Source: Hydrogenophaga taeniospiralis CCUG 15921
Lineage (GTDB): Bacteria > Pseudomonadota > Gammaproteobacteria > Burkholderiales > Burkholderiaceae_C
Reading direction: 5' to 3'
Length of the DNA: 64,000 nucleotides
Assembly (NCBI RefSeq): GCF_001592305.1
Contig: NZ_BCWR01000023.1
Location: forward strand, 1 to 64,000
Positions 50,753-58,814 of the stretch are shown here, in pieces. The stretch's first letter is position 1. Each line of letters starts with the position of its first letter. The notes below the pieces were generated by a model. That model saw only the letters and a list, made by a program, of their open reading frames with translations, did not search any database and had not been told where the DNA came from. The translations under genes and the position numbers were made by a program.

Positions 50753-52204
50753 TCAGGCGAGAACGGGCACGCGGCCGTAGGCGTCTTCCAGGCGGACGAT
50801 GTCGTCTTCGCCGAGGTAGCTGCCGGACTGCACTTCGATCATTTCCAGCTCCAGCCGGCCGGGGTTGCGCAGGCGGTGCACCTCGCCGATGGGGATGTAG
50901 GTGGACTGGTTCTCGGACAGCAGGAAGGTCTCGCTGCCGCGGGTGACCTCGGCCGTGCCCTTGACGACGATCCAGTGTTCGGCGCGGTGGTGGTGCTTCT
51001 GCAGGCTGAGGCTGGCGCCGGGCCGCACGCCGATGCGCTTGACCTGGAAGCGCTCGCCCAAGTCGATGCTGTCGTACCAGCCCCAGGGGCGGGCCACCTT
51101 GCGGTGGATCACGGCCTGGGCGCACTCCAGGCTCTCCAGCTGGGCCACCACGTCCTTGACCTGTTCGGCGCAGTCGCAGTGGGCCACCAGCAGGGCGTCG
51201 GGCGTGTCGATGATGAACAGGTTCTTGGTGCCGAGCGCGACCACCGGGCGGTGGGGTGCGTGGATGTAGGTGTCTTGCGAGAGCGGGGCGAAGCCCTGGC
51301 CCTGGATGCGGTTGCCGTCGGCGTCGGCGGGCGTGAGTTCGGCCACGGCGTTCCAGCTGCCGACATCGCTCCAGGCGCCGGTGTAGGGCACCACGGCCAC
51401 CTGGGCATGGTGCTCCATGACGGCGTAGTCGATGCTCTGCGAGCGGCAGGCGGCGAAGGCGCCGGGCAGGGGTGTGACCCATTGCAGCCCTGCTCCGCGC
51501 TGGGCCGCAGCGGCCGGCTCGACCTGCGCGGGCAAGGCCTCGCGGCAGCCGGCGAGGATGTCGGGCGCGTGTTGCTGCAGGGCCTGCAGCAGGGCGCTGG
51601 CGCGGCACAGAAAGATGCCCGCGTTCCACAGGACCTGGCCGCTCATCAGCAGCTGCAGGGCCTTGTCGGCGCCGGGCTTTTCGATGAAGCGCTCGACCTG
51701 CAGGGCACCGTCGGCCCGGGGGGCGCCGTGCTCGATGTAGCCATAGGCCGTGCTCGGCGCGCTGGGCACGATGCCGAAGGTGACGATGGCGCCACCCTCG
51801 GCCGCGGCCACACCTTGCTCGATGGTGCGGGCGAAGGCCGCGGCGTCGGGAATGTGGTGGTCCGACGGGCAGAACAGCAGCAGGGCCTCGGGCTCGCCGT
51901 TCTGCGCCGACAGCAGGGCGGCCAGCGCCATGGCGGCGGCGGTGTTGCGCGCCACGGGCTCCAGGATCACCTGGGCCGCGCCGGGTGGTTTTTGCAGCGC
52001 GTCGGCCACCATGAAGCGGTGGGCTTCGGCGGTGACGACCATGAGGCCGGGGCCGAGCGGACGCACGCGGTCCAGCGTGAGCTGCAGCAGGCTCTTGCCG
52101 CCGATCAGCGGCACGAACTGCTTGGGCAGGCTCTTGCGACTCAGGGGCCACAGACGGGTGCCGGCGCCGCCGCAAAGGATGACGGGGGTGATCGTGGTGC
52201 TCAT
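50753..52204 (-). CDS. manC: Mannose-1-phosphate guanylyltransferase / mannose-6-phosphate isomerase
   Basis: Bifunctional type II enzyme (ManC/AlgA-like) of 483 residues. The guanylyltransferase domain starts ITPVILCGGAGTRLWPLSRKSLPKQFVPLIG. The C-terminal cupin isomerase domain has RPWGWYDSIDLGERFQVKRIGVRPGASLSLQKHHHRAEHWIVVKGTAEV and EVHRLRNPG with the metal-binding His/Glu residues. It supplies GDP-mannose for gmd/fcl. The upstream in-frame extension in the same frame is discarded because it overlaps the neighbouring sugar transferase gene; the start MSTTITP begins the conserved region. Confidence 0.95.
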   Translation of the reverse strand: MSTTITPVILCGGAGTRLWPLSRKSLPKQFVPLIGGKSLLQLTLDRVRPLGPGLMVVTAEAHRFMVADALQKPPGAAQVILEPVARNTAAAMALAALLSAQNGEPEALLLFCPSDHHIPDAAAFARTIEQGVAAAEGGAIVTFGIVPSAPSTAYGYIEHGAPRADGALQVERFIEKPGADKALQLLMSGQVLWNAGIFLCRASALLQALQQHAPDILAGCREALPAQVEPAAAAQRGAGLQWVTPLPGAFAACRSQSIDYAVMEHHAQVAVVPYTGAWSDVGSWNAVAELTPADADGNRIQGQGFAPLSQDTYIHAPHRPVVALGTKNLFIIDTPDALLVAHCDCAEQVKDVVAQLESLECAQAVIHRKVARPWGWYDSIDLGERFQVKRIGVRPGASLSLQKHHHRAEHWIVVKGTAEVTRGSETFLLSENQSTYIPIGEVHRLRNPGRLELEMIEVQSGSYLGEDDIVRLEDAYGRVPVLA

Positions 52205-52334
52205 GGTTTGAGATTGGTTTGAGGTGGCAGGTGTCCAACAAGGCCGGCAAGGCCGTGGCCATTGGCGGGATTCCGAAACGGCAAGCGCGGCGCGGGGCGT
52301 GTACGGGTGGCGCGGGGCTGGGGAATGGCGGGTC

Positions 52335-53912
52335 TCAGCAGGCACCCTCTTGCCGCAGCACCACGCGCACGGTGCGCAGCATGATCACGAGGTCGTACCA
52401 GAGCGACCAGTTGCGCACGTACCAGAGGTCCATGTTGATGCGGTGCTGGAAGGTGCTGGCGCTGCGGCCACTGATCTGCCACAGGCCGGTGATGCCGGGG
52501 CGGGCCTTGCCGTAGGCCGCGATGCTCTTGCCGTATTCGCCGAGTTCGCGGGCCAGCAGCGGGCGCGGTCCCACCAGGCTCATGTCGCCTTTGAGCACGT
52601 TGATGAGCTGGGGCAACTCGTCGATGCTGGTGCGGCGGATGAAGTTGCCGATGGGGGTGATGCGTGGGTCGTTGGCGAGCTTGAAGTTGCTGGCCAGGTA
52701 TTGCACGTAGAGTTTTTCGTTCTCGGTTTTCCACCGCTCCAGGGCGCCGTCGGCGTCCATCACCATGCTGCGGAACTTGATGAAGTCGAACAGCTGGCCG
52801 TCCACCCCCACGCGCTTTTGCACGAAGAAGACAGGGCCTGCGTCGTCGCGCTTGATGCGCCACGCGACCCAGGCAAACAGCGGCGCGAGCAGCACCAGCA
52901 GGGCGGCGGCGCCCACGATGTCGAGCACCCGCTTGAGCACTTGCGGGCCGCGGCGGTTGAGGTTGTTGCGGGCGCGCAGCAGCAACACTTCGTGGCTGAA
53001 GAAGTGCGAGACCTCCATGCCGTAGATGGGCAGGCCGCCGAGCGCGGGCACCATGACGAGATCGTCGCGGGTGAGCATGAGCTCTTGCGCGAGTTCGCGC
53101 AGCCAGTTGTTGTCGCGGATGCCGAGCACGCCCACCAGCTGGTGGGGCCCGGGCCGGGCCAGGAACGCGCGCACGCCCGGGGTGAGCGCGGTGGGCGCGG
53201 CCATCTGGCCACCGCCGAGATTGACCAGCCGCGCGCCGGGGTCGGGGCAGACGACGGCCACGGGCCTGTAGCCCAGCAGTGGCTCGCTGGCCAGGGCGGC
53301 GGCGGCTTTTTCCACGTCGTCGGGGTGGCCGATCAGCACGTAGGGCTGGGTGAGCAGGCCGGCGCGCAGCAGGCCGGTGCGCACGGCCAGGCGCGCCAGC
53401 GGCAGCAGGACGAGCGCAAGGCCCCAGGTGGCGCCGGTCCACAGGCGCGAAAGCGGCCACTTGGCGAGGTACATGACCATGGCGTCGAGCAGTGCCGCGA
53501 GCACGATGACCTGGATCATCTGGCGCGCTTCGTCCCACCAGGGCTTTCGCCGGTGGGCGGTGTAGTGGCCCTGCACGGTCCACATCCAGCTCACCATGGT
53601 CAGGGCAATGGCCGCGAACAGCGTGGGGCGCAGGTGGCCGTTGGTGGCCCACCAGATGTTCATGGCCTGCGAGAGGCTCACGTCGTCGCGGAACCACGCC
53701 GGCAGACGCCCGGCGACGAAACACAGGGCGAGCACGCTCAGGTCGGTGAGCACCAGCCAGGCTTTGACCTGCTGCTGGCGCCGGCCGAGGTCGGCCCACG
53801 GGGCCAGGCTGCGGGCGAGGTCGTGTTCGTTGTAGAGAGGGACGACCCGACCCGGGCTGCCTTCAGCCGGTGAAGGGGCGGCCTCGATCGTGTGGGTGCG
53901 TGCGCGGGCCAT
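52335..53912 (-). CDS. wcaJ: Undecaprenyl-phosphate sugar-1-phosphate transferase (WcaJ-like)
   Basis: Polyprenol-phosphate sugar transferase of 525 residues that starts the repeat unit, probably with glucose-1-phosphate as in WcaJ. It has four N-terminal helices (from about residue 50), a CoA-binding-like Rossmann domain in the middle (YVLIGHPDDVEKAAAAL), then the catalytic bacterial sugar transferase domain: KRVLDIVGAAALLVLLAPLFAWVAWRIKRDD, GPVFFVQKRVGVDGQLFDFIKFRSM, TSIDELPQLINVLKGDMSLVGPRP and PGITGLWQISGRS. The ATG at 53912 starts before the first helix; the longer frame upstream adds Cys/Arg-rich residues unlike the family. First gene of the operon. Confidence 0.92.
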   Translation of the reverse strand: MARARTHTIEAAPSPAEGSPGRVVPLYNEHDLARSLAPWADLGRRQQQVKAWLVLTDLSVLALCFVAGRLPAWFRDDVSLSQAMNIWWATNGHLRPTLFAAIALTMVSWMWTVQGHYTAHRRKPWWDEARQMIQVIVLAALLDAMVMYLAKWPLSRLWTGATWGLALVLLPLARLAVRTGLLRAGLLTQPYVLIGHPDDVEKAAAALASEPLLGYRPVAVVCPDPGARLVNLGGGQMAAPTALTPGVRAFLARPGPHQLVGVLGIRDNNWLRELAQELMLTRDDLVMVPALGGLPIYGMEVSHFFSHEVLLLRARNNLNRRGPQVLKRVLDIVGAAALLVLLAPLFAWVAWRIKRDDAGPVFFVQKRVGVDGQLFDFIKFRSMVMDADGALERWKTENEKLYVQYLASNFKLANDPRITPIGNFIRRTSIDELPQLINVLKGDMSLVGPRPLLARELGEYGKSIAAYGKARPGITGLWQISGRSASTFQHRINMDLWYVRNWSLWYDLVIMLRTVRVVLRQEGAC

Positions 53913-54190
53913 GTCAGCGCCTGCTGTGGAAGGGGTTGACCGAAGGGTGGGCCCCATGCAGGTGCATGGCTTGCACTCGCATGGCGCGCGGGGACGTCTG
54001 GTGGCTGAAGCACGGCATACATGGACATCCTGGGTTCGTTGGGTTGTGCGCGGGGCATGAAGCCCTGCGCTCGTCTTTTTCATTGTTAGGACGCGCAACG
54101 AGGTCGCATGTAACGAGCTTTGAGTTAATCCAACAAGGATTGCGATGGATCGAATCCTTGTTTCATGCCCTGCCTGGGGCGCGCCGGTGC
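53913..54190 (-). promoter_or_regulatory. Control region upstream of the EPS operon with a perfect interrupted palindrome
   Basis: Non-coding DNA between the WcaJ-like gene and the IS630 element. It holds a perfect 10-bp inverted repeat, AACAAGGATT at 54132-54141 and AATCCTTGTT at 54153-54162, separated by 11 bases, in otherwise AT-richer DNA. No run of T follows on either strand, so an operator is more likely than a terminator. A weak TTGTTG/TTACAT pair with 17-bp spacing overlaps its WcaJ-proximal arm. This is the only plausible promoter region at the head of the 20-gene operon. Confidence 0.45.
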
Positions 54191-55339
54191 GGTGCGCCGT
54201 AATTGATTGAACTTATGGTCTCAGGCAAACTCCAGCGCTTCAGGAGGTTGAAGCGATGCGGGTTGCCGAGGCGATTGAGCTGGATGCGCAAACCGAGCAG
54301 GGACTGCGCACGCTGTCCAAGGGACGGCGGGTCGAGGCGCGTGTGCAGCAACGTGCCAGCGTCATCCTGCTGGCGGCGCAGGGCTGGCAGAACAAGGACA
54401 TCGCCGACGAGGTCAAGCTCGACCGGCGGCAGGTGGCGTTGTGGCGGCGTCGCTTCATTGAAGGCGGCCTCCAGGCATTGCTGCAGGATGCCTCGCGTCC
54501 GGGGCGCACACCGAGCGTGACGCCCGAGGTCGAGTCGCACATCCTGAGCACGACGCTGCACAAGCAACGGGCTGCGACCACGCACTGGAGCACACGCAGC
54601 CTGGCGGCGCATCTGGGCCTGAGCGCCACGACCATCCGCCGGGTGTGGCAGCGCAATGGAATCAAGCCGCACTTGCAAGACACCCAGGTCTTACGCACGC
54701 CTCCTCGCTTCGAGGACGAGCTGGTCGATGTCGTGGGGCTCTACATGAACCCGCGCGAGCATGCACTGGTGCTCAGCTGTGGCGAGAAGATCCAGATTCA
54801 GGCGCTCAACCGCATCGAGCCCGGACGCGCCGGCACCATGACCCACGACCACAAGCGCAACGGCACGACAACGCTGTTTGCCGCGCTCAACACGCTGGAC
54901 GGAACGGTGATCTCGATGTGCCAGGACCGGTATCGCCACGAGGAGTGGCTCAGGTTCTTGCGCCTGATCGATCGCAAGACGCCCAAGCACCTGAAGTTGC
55001 ACCTGATCGTCGACAACGACACAACCTCCAATGACCCCGAGGTCCAAGCCTGGCTGGCCGAACACCCACGCGTGGTCATGCACCCCACCCCTGCCAACAC
55101 CTCATGGTTGAACATGGTCAAGCGCTTCCTCCGCGGCATCTTCGAGCATCGCATCAGACGCGATAGCTTCACCAGCGTGGCCGAACTCCAGCAAGCCATT
55201 GCGCAGTACATCGAACATCACCATAAAAGACCCAAATCGTTCATCTGGACTGCCAGCGCGTCGGATATCGCCAGAGTCAGCCGCGCCAAGGCCGTGCTGG
55301 CGCGCCTCGGGCGATAAGTACAGAACAAATTGGCGCACC
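54191..55339 (+). mobile_element. IS630-family insertion element
   Basis: Element of about 1149 bp bounded by imperfect 26-bp inverted repeats: 54191-54216 starts GGTGCGCC and ends CTTAT; the complement of 55314-55339 shares the same outer GGTGCGCC and inner CTTAT, with 18 of 26 positions matching. It carries a single transposase gene. The expected TA target duplication of IS630 was not found at either end. The element lies between the promoter region of the EPS operon and the 3' end of the secreted-fibre operon. Confidence 0.8.
54256..55317 (+). CDS. IS630-type transposase, full length but catalytic residues altered
   Basis: A 353-residue transposase with the N-terminal helix-turn-helix pair of IS630 (SKGRRVEARVQQRASVILLAAQGWQNKDIADEVKLDRRQVALWRRRF and THWSTRSLAAHLGLSATTIRRVWQRNGIKPHL). 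In the DDE domain the first Asp (usual DEK) is GEK, with Gly at 176. The second Asp253 is kept in LIVDN. The Glu of the usual SWLNQVERFF is Lys at 289 in SWLNMVKRFL. The residues after DN (normally Y-[AG]-T-H) are also changed. Two of three catalytic acids are missing, so it should be inactive although the frame is open. The ATG at 54256 follows an AGGAGG ribosome site. Confidence 0.9.
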   Translation: MRVAEAIELDAQTEQGLRTLSKGRRVEARVQQRASVILLAAQGWQNKDIADEVKLDRRQVALWRRRFIEGGLQALLQDASRPGRTPSVTPEVESHILSTTLHKQRAATTHWSTRSLAAHLGLSATTIRRVWQRNGIKPHLQDTQVLRTPPRFEDELVDVVGLYMNPREHALVLSCGEKIQIQALNRIEPGRAGTMTHDHKRNGTTTLFAALNTLDGTVISMCQDRYRHEEWLRFLRLIDRKTPKHLKLHLIVDNDTTSNDPEVQAWLAEHPRVVMHPTPANTSWLNMVKRFLRGIFEHRIRRDSFTSVAELQQAIAQYIEHHHKRPKSFIWTASASDIARVSRAKAVLARLGR

Positions 55340-55398
55340 CCGCCTGAGGTTCCATGTAACGGGTGCCGTCATGTGAGCGTGGGGTTTACATCCCGAAA

Positions 55399-55432
55399 CC
55401 CGTTTTCGTGGACGAGCGACCACGAAGCGGGG
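55399..55432 (-). terminator. Hairpin at the end of the secreted-fibre operon
   Basis: Directly after the stop of the last gene of the operon. TTCGTGG (55405-55411) pairs with CCACGAA (55420-55426) around an 8-base loop, and the outer CCCG (55399-55402) can pair with CGGG (55428-55431). On the minus strand it is followed by TTTCGGG rather than a full T run, so it is a terminator-like or 3'-stabilising hairpin. Confidence 0.5.
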
Positions 55433-55434
55433 GC

Positions 55435-55914
55435 TCAGATGGCCGAGATATCGGTCTGCACCGGCCAGTTCAGGGCGTTGGCGCCGCTGTCGCTGGTGCC
55501 AAAGCGGTGTTGCAGCAGCACGGTGTAGCGTCCCGGGCGGGTGCCGCAGAGGCGGTAGCCGTTGGTTGCAGGGCTGAGCTGGATGCCGCTTTGTGGGGCG
55601 GTCTGCACCTCCCAGGTGCCGAGTTGGGGGGCGGTGCGCTGCAGCGAGACGCAAAAACCCCGCTTCATGGTGGACAGCACCACCAGGCGCTGCTGGGCGC
55701 TGGCCTCGCCGTCGACGAAGGCGTCGAGCAGCTGCGGGTGGCTGTTTTCCAGCACGCGGATCACCGGCGGGACGATGATGCGGATGTCCAGCGTCGCACT
55801 GGCGCTCAGGGCGGTCGATGTGCTCGCGCTCTCGCCCATGCTGGCGGCCGGACTGAACAACAGGCCGAGCGCCGCCAGAAAAGACGGCAACAAGGGGCGA
55901 AGTGGCGCGGACAT
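55435..55914 (-). CDS. Secreted subunit-like protein F of putative fibre operon
   Basis: Last gene of a six-gene operon. The 159-residue product has a signal peptide ending near residue 27. The mature start SASATLDIRIIVPPVIRVLE resembles the start of the first subunit in the operon (ATARLDLRVVIPRVLFLG), so the proteins look like distant paralogues. Two cysteines (in GFCVSL and LCGTRPG) may form a disulfide. A PGRYTVLLQHRF strand near the C-terminus resembles a pilin-like terminal strand. No database family was recognised. It begins 60 nt after the barrel gene. Possibly a tip or adaptor subunit. Confidence 0.65.
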   Translation of the reverse strand: MSAPLRPLLPSFLAALGLLFSPAASMGESASTSTALSASATLDIRIIVPPVIRVLENSHPQLLDAFVDGEASAQQRLVVLSTMKRGFCVSLQRTAPQLGTWEVQTAPQSGIQLSPATNGYRLCGTRPGRYTVLLQHRFGTSDSGANALNWPVQTDISAI

Positions 55915-55974
55915 GCCACCTGTATCGGCCGCCCGTGGCCCAACTTGATGGTGACCGATGGCCGGTCTGCAGGC

Positions 55975-57993
55975 TCAGTTGTCGCTGCGCTGCACCGGCA
56001 GGCTCAGTCGGGTGGTTTCGCGCAGCCGCACGTCCACCTTGGCCTGGCCTTCGTCGACCACGCCCCAGGGCAGGGGCAGGGTCTCGTTGCGCACGGTCAC
56101 GGTACGCGGGCCGCTGGCGACGAAGGGGAATTCGAAGCGGCCCTGCGTGTCGGTGCGCACGGCGTAGCGGTTGTCCAGGTACACCGTGACGCCCGGCACC
56201 CCGGTTTCGCTGGCTTCCTGGGTGCCGCTGCGGTTGGTGTCGAAATACACCGTGCCTTCGATGCGCCCGCCGCCATCCGAGGGTTTGCCGCCCATGGGCA
56301 CGCTGCGGCTGCCGGCCTGCAGCTCGTAGCGCAGCACGGCGTGGAACGAACGGTAGGCGCTGGTGTTGACCGCGGTCTGTGGGGGGGCCAGGGGGTCGAT
56401 CGAGGTGCGCGTGCGGCTGCGCCCGGTGGAGCGGATGGCGCTGCCCTCCAGGCTCCAGCGGGTGTCGATGCGCCAGCTGGCGCCCAGGTTCAGGCTGTTG
56501 CGGCTCGCGCTGGCGCTGGCGTGTTCGGTGTTGAGGCTGCCGTGCAGGCTGGCGCGCGAGGTCACCGGGGCCGAGAAGCTGATCGCGGTGGACCACAGGC
56601 TTTCGGCGGGCAGGCCGCTGGTGGCATCGGCGCCGGCATGGCCCACGCCCACGCTGGTGGAGACCGTCCAGCCCTGGGGCACCGCCCAGTCCTGGTCGTA
56701 GCTCAGCAGTTGGGACGAGGCCTGGCTGGCGCCGCCTTCGAGCTCCAGGCGCAGGCCGCTGGTGCCCCAGCCGTTCTGCCAGCGGTAGTCGCCGTAGCTG
56801 CTCCAGGCCCGGCCGGCGTAGTTGCGCAGGGCCGCGCCAAGGCCCAGGTTGCTGTCGCGGCTCAGGCGCCAGCGGGCGCTGGAGGTGGCGTAGTAGCCGT
56901 CGGAGCTGCGCCCGCTCACGGAGCGCAGCCAGTCGACCGAGCCCTCGGCCGACCACTGGCGGGTGCGCCAGCCCGTGCTCAGGTGGGCGCCGGTGATGTC
57001 GTTGGCCATGGGCAGGTTGGCCCAGTTCAGCCCGGGGTCGAGCCGGTACAGCCCCGCCCCGTAGCGCCGGGGGCCGTCGTCCCATTCGCCGTCGAGCCAG
57101 TAGCCGGCGAGCGCGCCGCGCGCATCGTTGACGCGGCTGCGCATGGCCTTGGCCTGCAGGCGGTGTTGTGCCCCTTCGTGGCGCGCGGCCACCAGGGTGG
57201 CCTGGGCATCAACCCGCTGGTCGGACGCGCTGGGCGCGCCCACGGGGGCCACGTCCTGCGCGCTTTCGTGCTGCAGGGCCAGGGTCCAGCCCTCGCGCGA
57301 CTCGCCCAGCGGGTCGCTGGCGCTGTCCGCGTCCAGCCGCCACTGGGCGCCCAGGGTGCTGCGCCGCCCGGCCAGCCGCTCGAACCCGGAAGCCGGCTGG
57401 ATCTGCAACTGCCCGGGCACCCCGGTGGCGGCCTGCAGCTGCAGGCCCCGGCCCGGGTTTTCCCACTCGCCGCCCACGCCCTGCAGGATCGAGGTGGGCA
57501 CGAACACGCGCGAGGGCAAGCGGGTGATGGCGGGCGCGGGCGTGCTGATGATGCCGAGCTCGTGGTTGGCCAGCCAGCCGCCGGCCAGCGGCATGCCGCG
57601 CTGGCGCAGGGTGAGGGTGCCCTGGCGGTCGCTGGGCGTGAAGCTGCCGTCCAGCGACAGGGTGCCGTGGTTGGGGGTTTCCAGCAGCCCGTAGAGGTTG
57701 TAGCCCAGGCGGGTGCGCTGGCTTTCGTCAAAGGGTTGGGTGCCCAGCCGGGTTTCCAGCCGCAGGAAGCGCGGCCATCCGGCGCGGTCGTAGTCGTAGC
57801 CGGCGTCCTCGTCCAGCGACTCGGGCTGCAGACCCTCGATGACACGGTCGACGTAGGCCGGGACTGGCGATGTAGCGGTGGCCGTGGGCTCGGTGGACGC
57901 AGCCACGGCCGGGGGCGTCTGGGCCTGCGCCTGGCCCGCCGCGCCCAACAGGGTCGCCAGCAGCAAGCGGCCTGGCCGGGATGCCAGGCTCAT
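55975..57993 (-). CDS. Outer-membrane beta-barrel with C-terminal SdrD-B/carboxypeptidase-regulatory-like domain
   Basis: A 672-residue exported protein with a signal peptide ending after GQAQAQ (about residue 25). A long middle part (about 90-560) is made of alternating short strands with aromatic/Gly patterns typical of an outer-membrane barrel (for example LGAQWRLDADS, TLALQHESAQD, WSTAISFSAPVTSRASLHGSLN). The C-terminus (about 580-672) is an SdrD-B/Cna-B-like module: GRIEGTVYFDTNRSGTQEASETGVPGVTVYLDNRYAVRTDTQGRFEF. It may serve as exporter or assembly platform like an usher, but it is shorter than ushers and lacks recognisable usher domains. It overlaps the chaperone stop by ATGA. Confidence 0.75.
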   Translation of the reverse strand: MSLASRPGRLLLATLLGAAGQAQAQTPPAVAASTEPTATATSPVPAYVDRVIEGLQPESLDEDAGYDYDRAGWPRFLRLETRLGTQPFDESQRTRLGYNLYGLLETPNHGTLSLDGSFTPSDRQGTLTLRQRGMPLAGGWLANHELGIISTPAPAITRLPSRVFVPTSILQGVGGEWENPGRGLQLQAATGVPGQLQIQPASGFERLAGRRSTLGAQWRLDADSASDPLGESREGWTLALQHESAQDVAPVGAPSASDQRVDAQATLVAARHEGAQHRLQAKAMRSRVNDARGALAGYWLDGEWDDGPRRYGAGLYRLDPGLNWANLPMANDITGAHLSTGWRTRQWSAEGSVDWLRSVSGRSSDGYYATSSARWRLSRDSNLGLGAALRNYAGRAWSSYGDYRWQNGWGTSGLRLELEGGASQASSQLLSYDQDWAVPQGWTVSTSVGVGHAGADATSGLPAESLWSTAISFSAPVTSRASLHGSLNTEHASASASRNSLNLGASWRIDTRWSLEGSAIRSTGRSRTRTSIDPLAPPQTAVNTSAYRSFHAVLRYELQAGSRSVPMGGKPSDGGGRIEGTVYFDTNRSGTQEASETGVPGVTVYLDNRYAVRTDTQGRFEFPFVASGPRTVTVRNETLPLPWGVVDEGQAKVDVRLRETTRLSLPVQRSDN

Positions 57994-58793
57994 GGAGCAA
58001 AACTCGCGTCCAGCGGAAGACGGTTCTTGCCCCATTCCAGGTTGCCCTTGACCACCAGCGGGAAGCGGATCTCGGGCACGGGCTGGCCTTCGTCGACCAC
58101 CGGCCCGAGCGCCACGCTGCGCGTCTCGCCGGGCAGGATGGGCATGTCGGTGGGGGTCATCTCCAGGCGGCGTCCGGCGGCATCGGTGGCGTTGACGAAG
58201 CCTTCCAGCCGGCCATGGGCGTTGCCGCGGTTGCGGATGTCCAGCATCGCGACCGGTTTGCCCCCGACCATGGCCACGCGGGTGGCGGCGAGTTCGAGCG
58301 CGGGCTCGGCGCCACCAATGGCGGCATAGACGATGACGCCGATGCGCCCACCCACGTCCACGCTGCTCTTGGCCGGGTCCACGCCCTCGACCATGATGGC
58401 GAAGCGGCATTCGCGCGCCGGCGTGCCCGGCGGGGGGGTGATCTCGAACCGGAAGCGGTAGCGCGCGCCGGGCTCCAGCGTGAGTTCACGCCGTTCGATC
58501 GCGACCCAGGGGCGGCAACTGTCGGGCGCAAGCTCGTCGCTGAAGGTGACGGTGTTGTCCGGCAGATAGGTCCAGTCGTTGGTGTACAGGCGGTAGCCCC
58601 CTTTGAGCTGGCCCACGTGCTGGATCTCGAACACCTGGCGCAGGCTCTGGCCGGGCGCGATCTTGACGTCGAACCGGGGCGGCGTGATGTACGCGGCGAA
58701 GCCCTGGGCGCTGGCGAAGGGGGCGGCGGCCCACAGCAGGCAGCCCAGCAGCAGGGTTTCGAGGCGTTGGAAGCGGAACATCAGAAAAGGCAT
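57990..58793 (-). CDS. PapD-like periplasmic chaperone-type protein
   Basis: A 267-residue exported protein with a signal peptide ending after APFASAQ. The mature part starts as an Ig-like fold (FAAYITPPRFDVKIAPGQSLRQVFEIQHVG, then YRLYTNDWTYLPDN), with a basic-aromatic strand CRPWVAIERRELTLEPGARYRFRFEITPPPGTPARECRFAIMVEG reminiscent of the F-G strands of PapD/FimC chaperones. A second domain follows (ALELAATRVAMVGGKPVAMLDIRNRGNAHGRLEGFVNATDAAGR). It probably folds the small subunits in this operon. It is translationally coupled to the barrel gene. Classic chaperone residues could not be mapped with confidence. Confidence 0.75.
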   Translation of the reverse strand: MPFLMFRFQRLETLLLGCLLWAAAPFASAQGFAAYITPPRFDVKIAPGQSLRQVFEIQHVGQLKGGYRLYTNDWTYLPDNTVTFSDELAPDSCRPWVAIERRELTLEPGARYRFRFEITPPPGTPARECRFAIMVEGVDPAKSSVDVGGRIGVIVYAAIGGAEPALELAATRVAMVGGKPVAMLDIRNRGNAHGRLEGFVNATDAAGRRLEMTPTDMPILPGETRSVALGPVVDEGQPVPEIRFPLVVKGNLEWGKNRLPLDASFAP

Positions 58794-58814
58794 GGGGGAA
58801 GGACTCTCGGCCTC

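Noticed and set aside
48588..52262. One 1224-codon minus-strand frame spanning gmd and opposite parts of fcl and manC
   Set aside because: Only the 3' part encodes Gmd; the rest is an out-of-frame shadow of fcl and manC.
54189..55341. TA target duplication expected for an IS630 insertion
   Set aside because: No TA dinucleotide flanks the inverted-repeat ends; either the ends are degenerate or the target differed.
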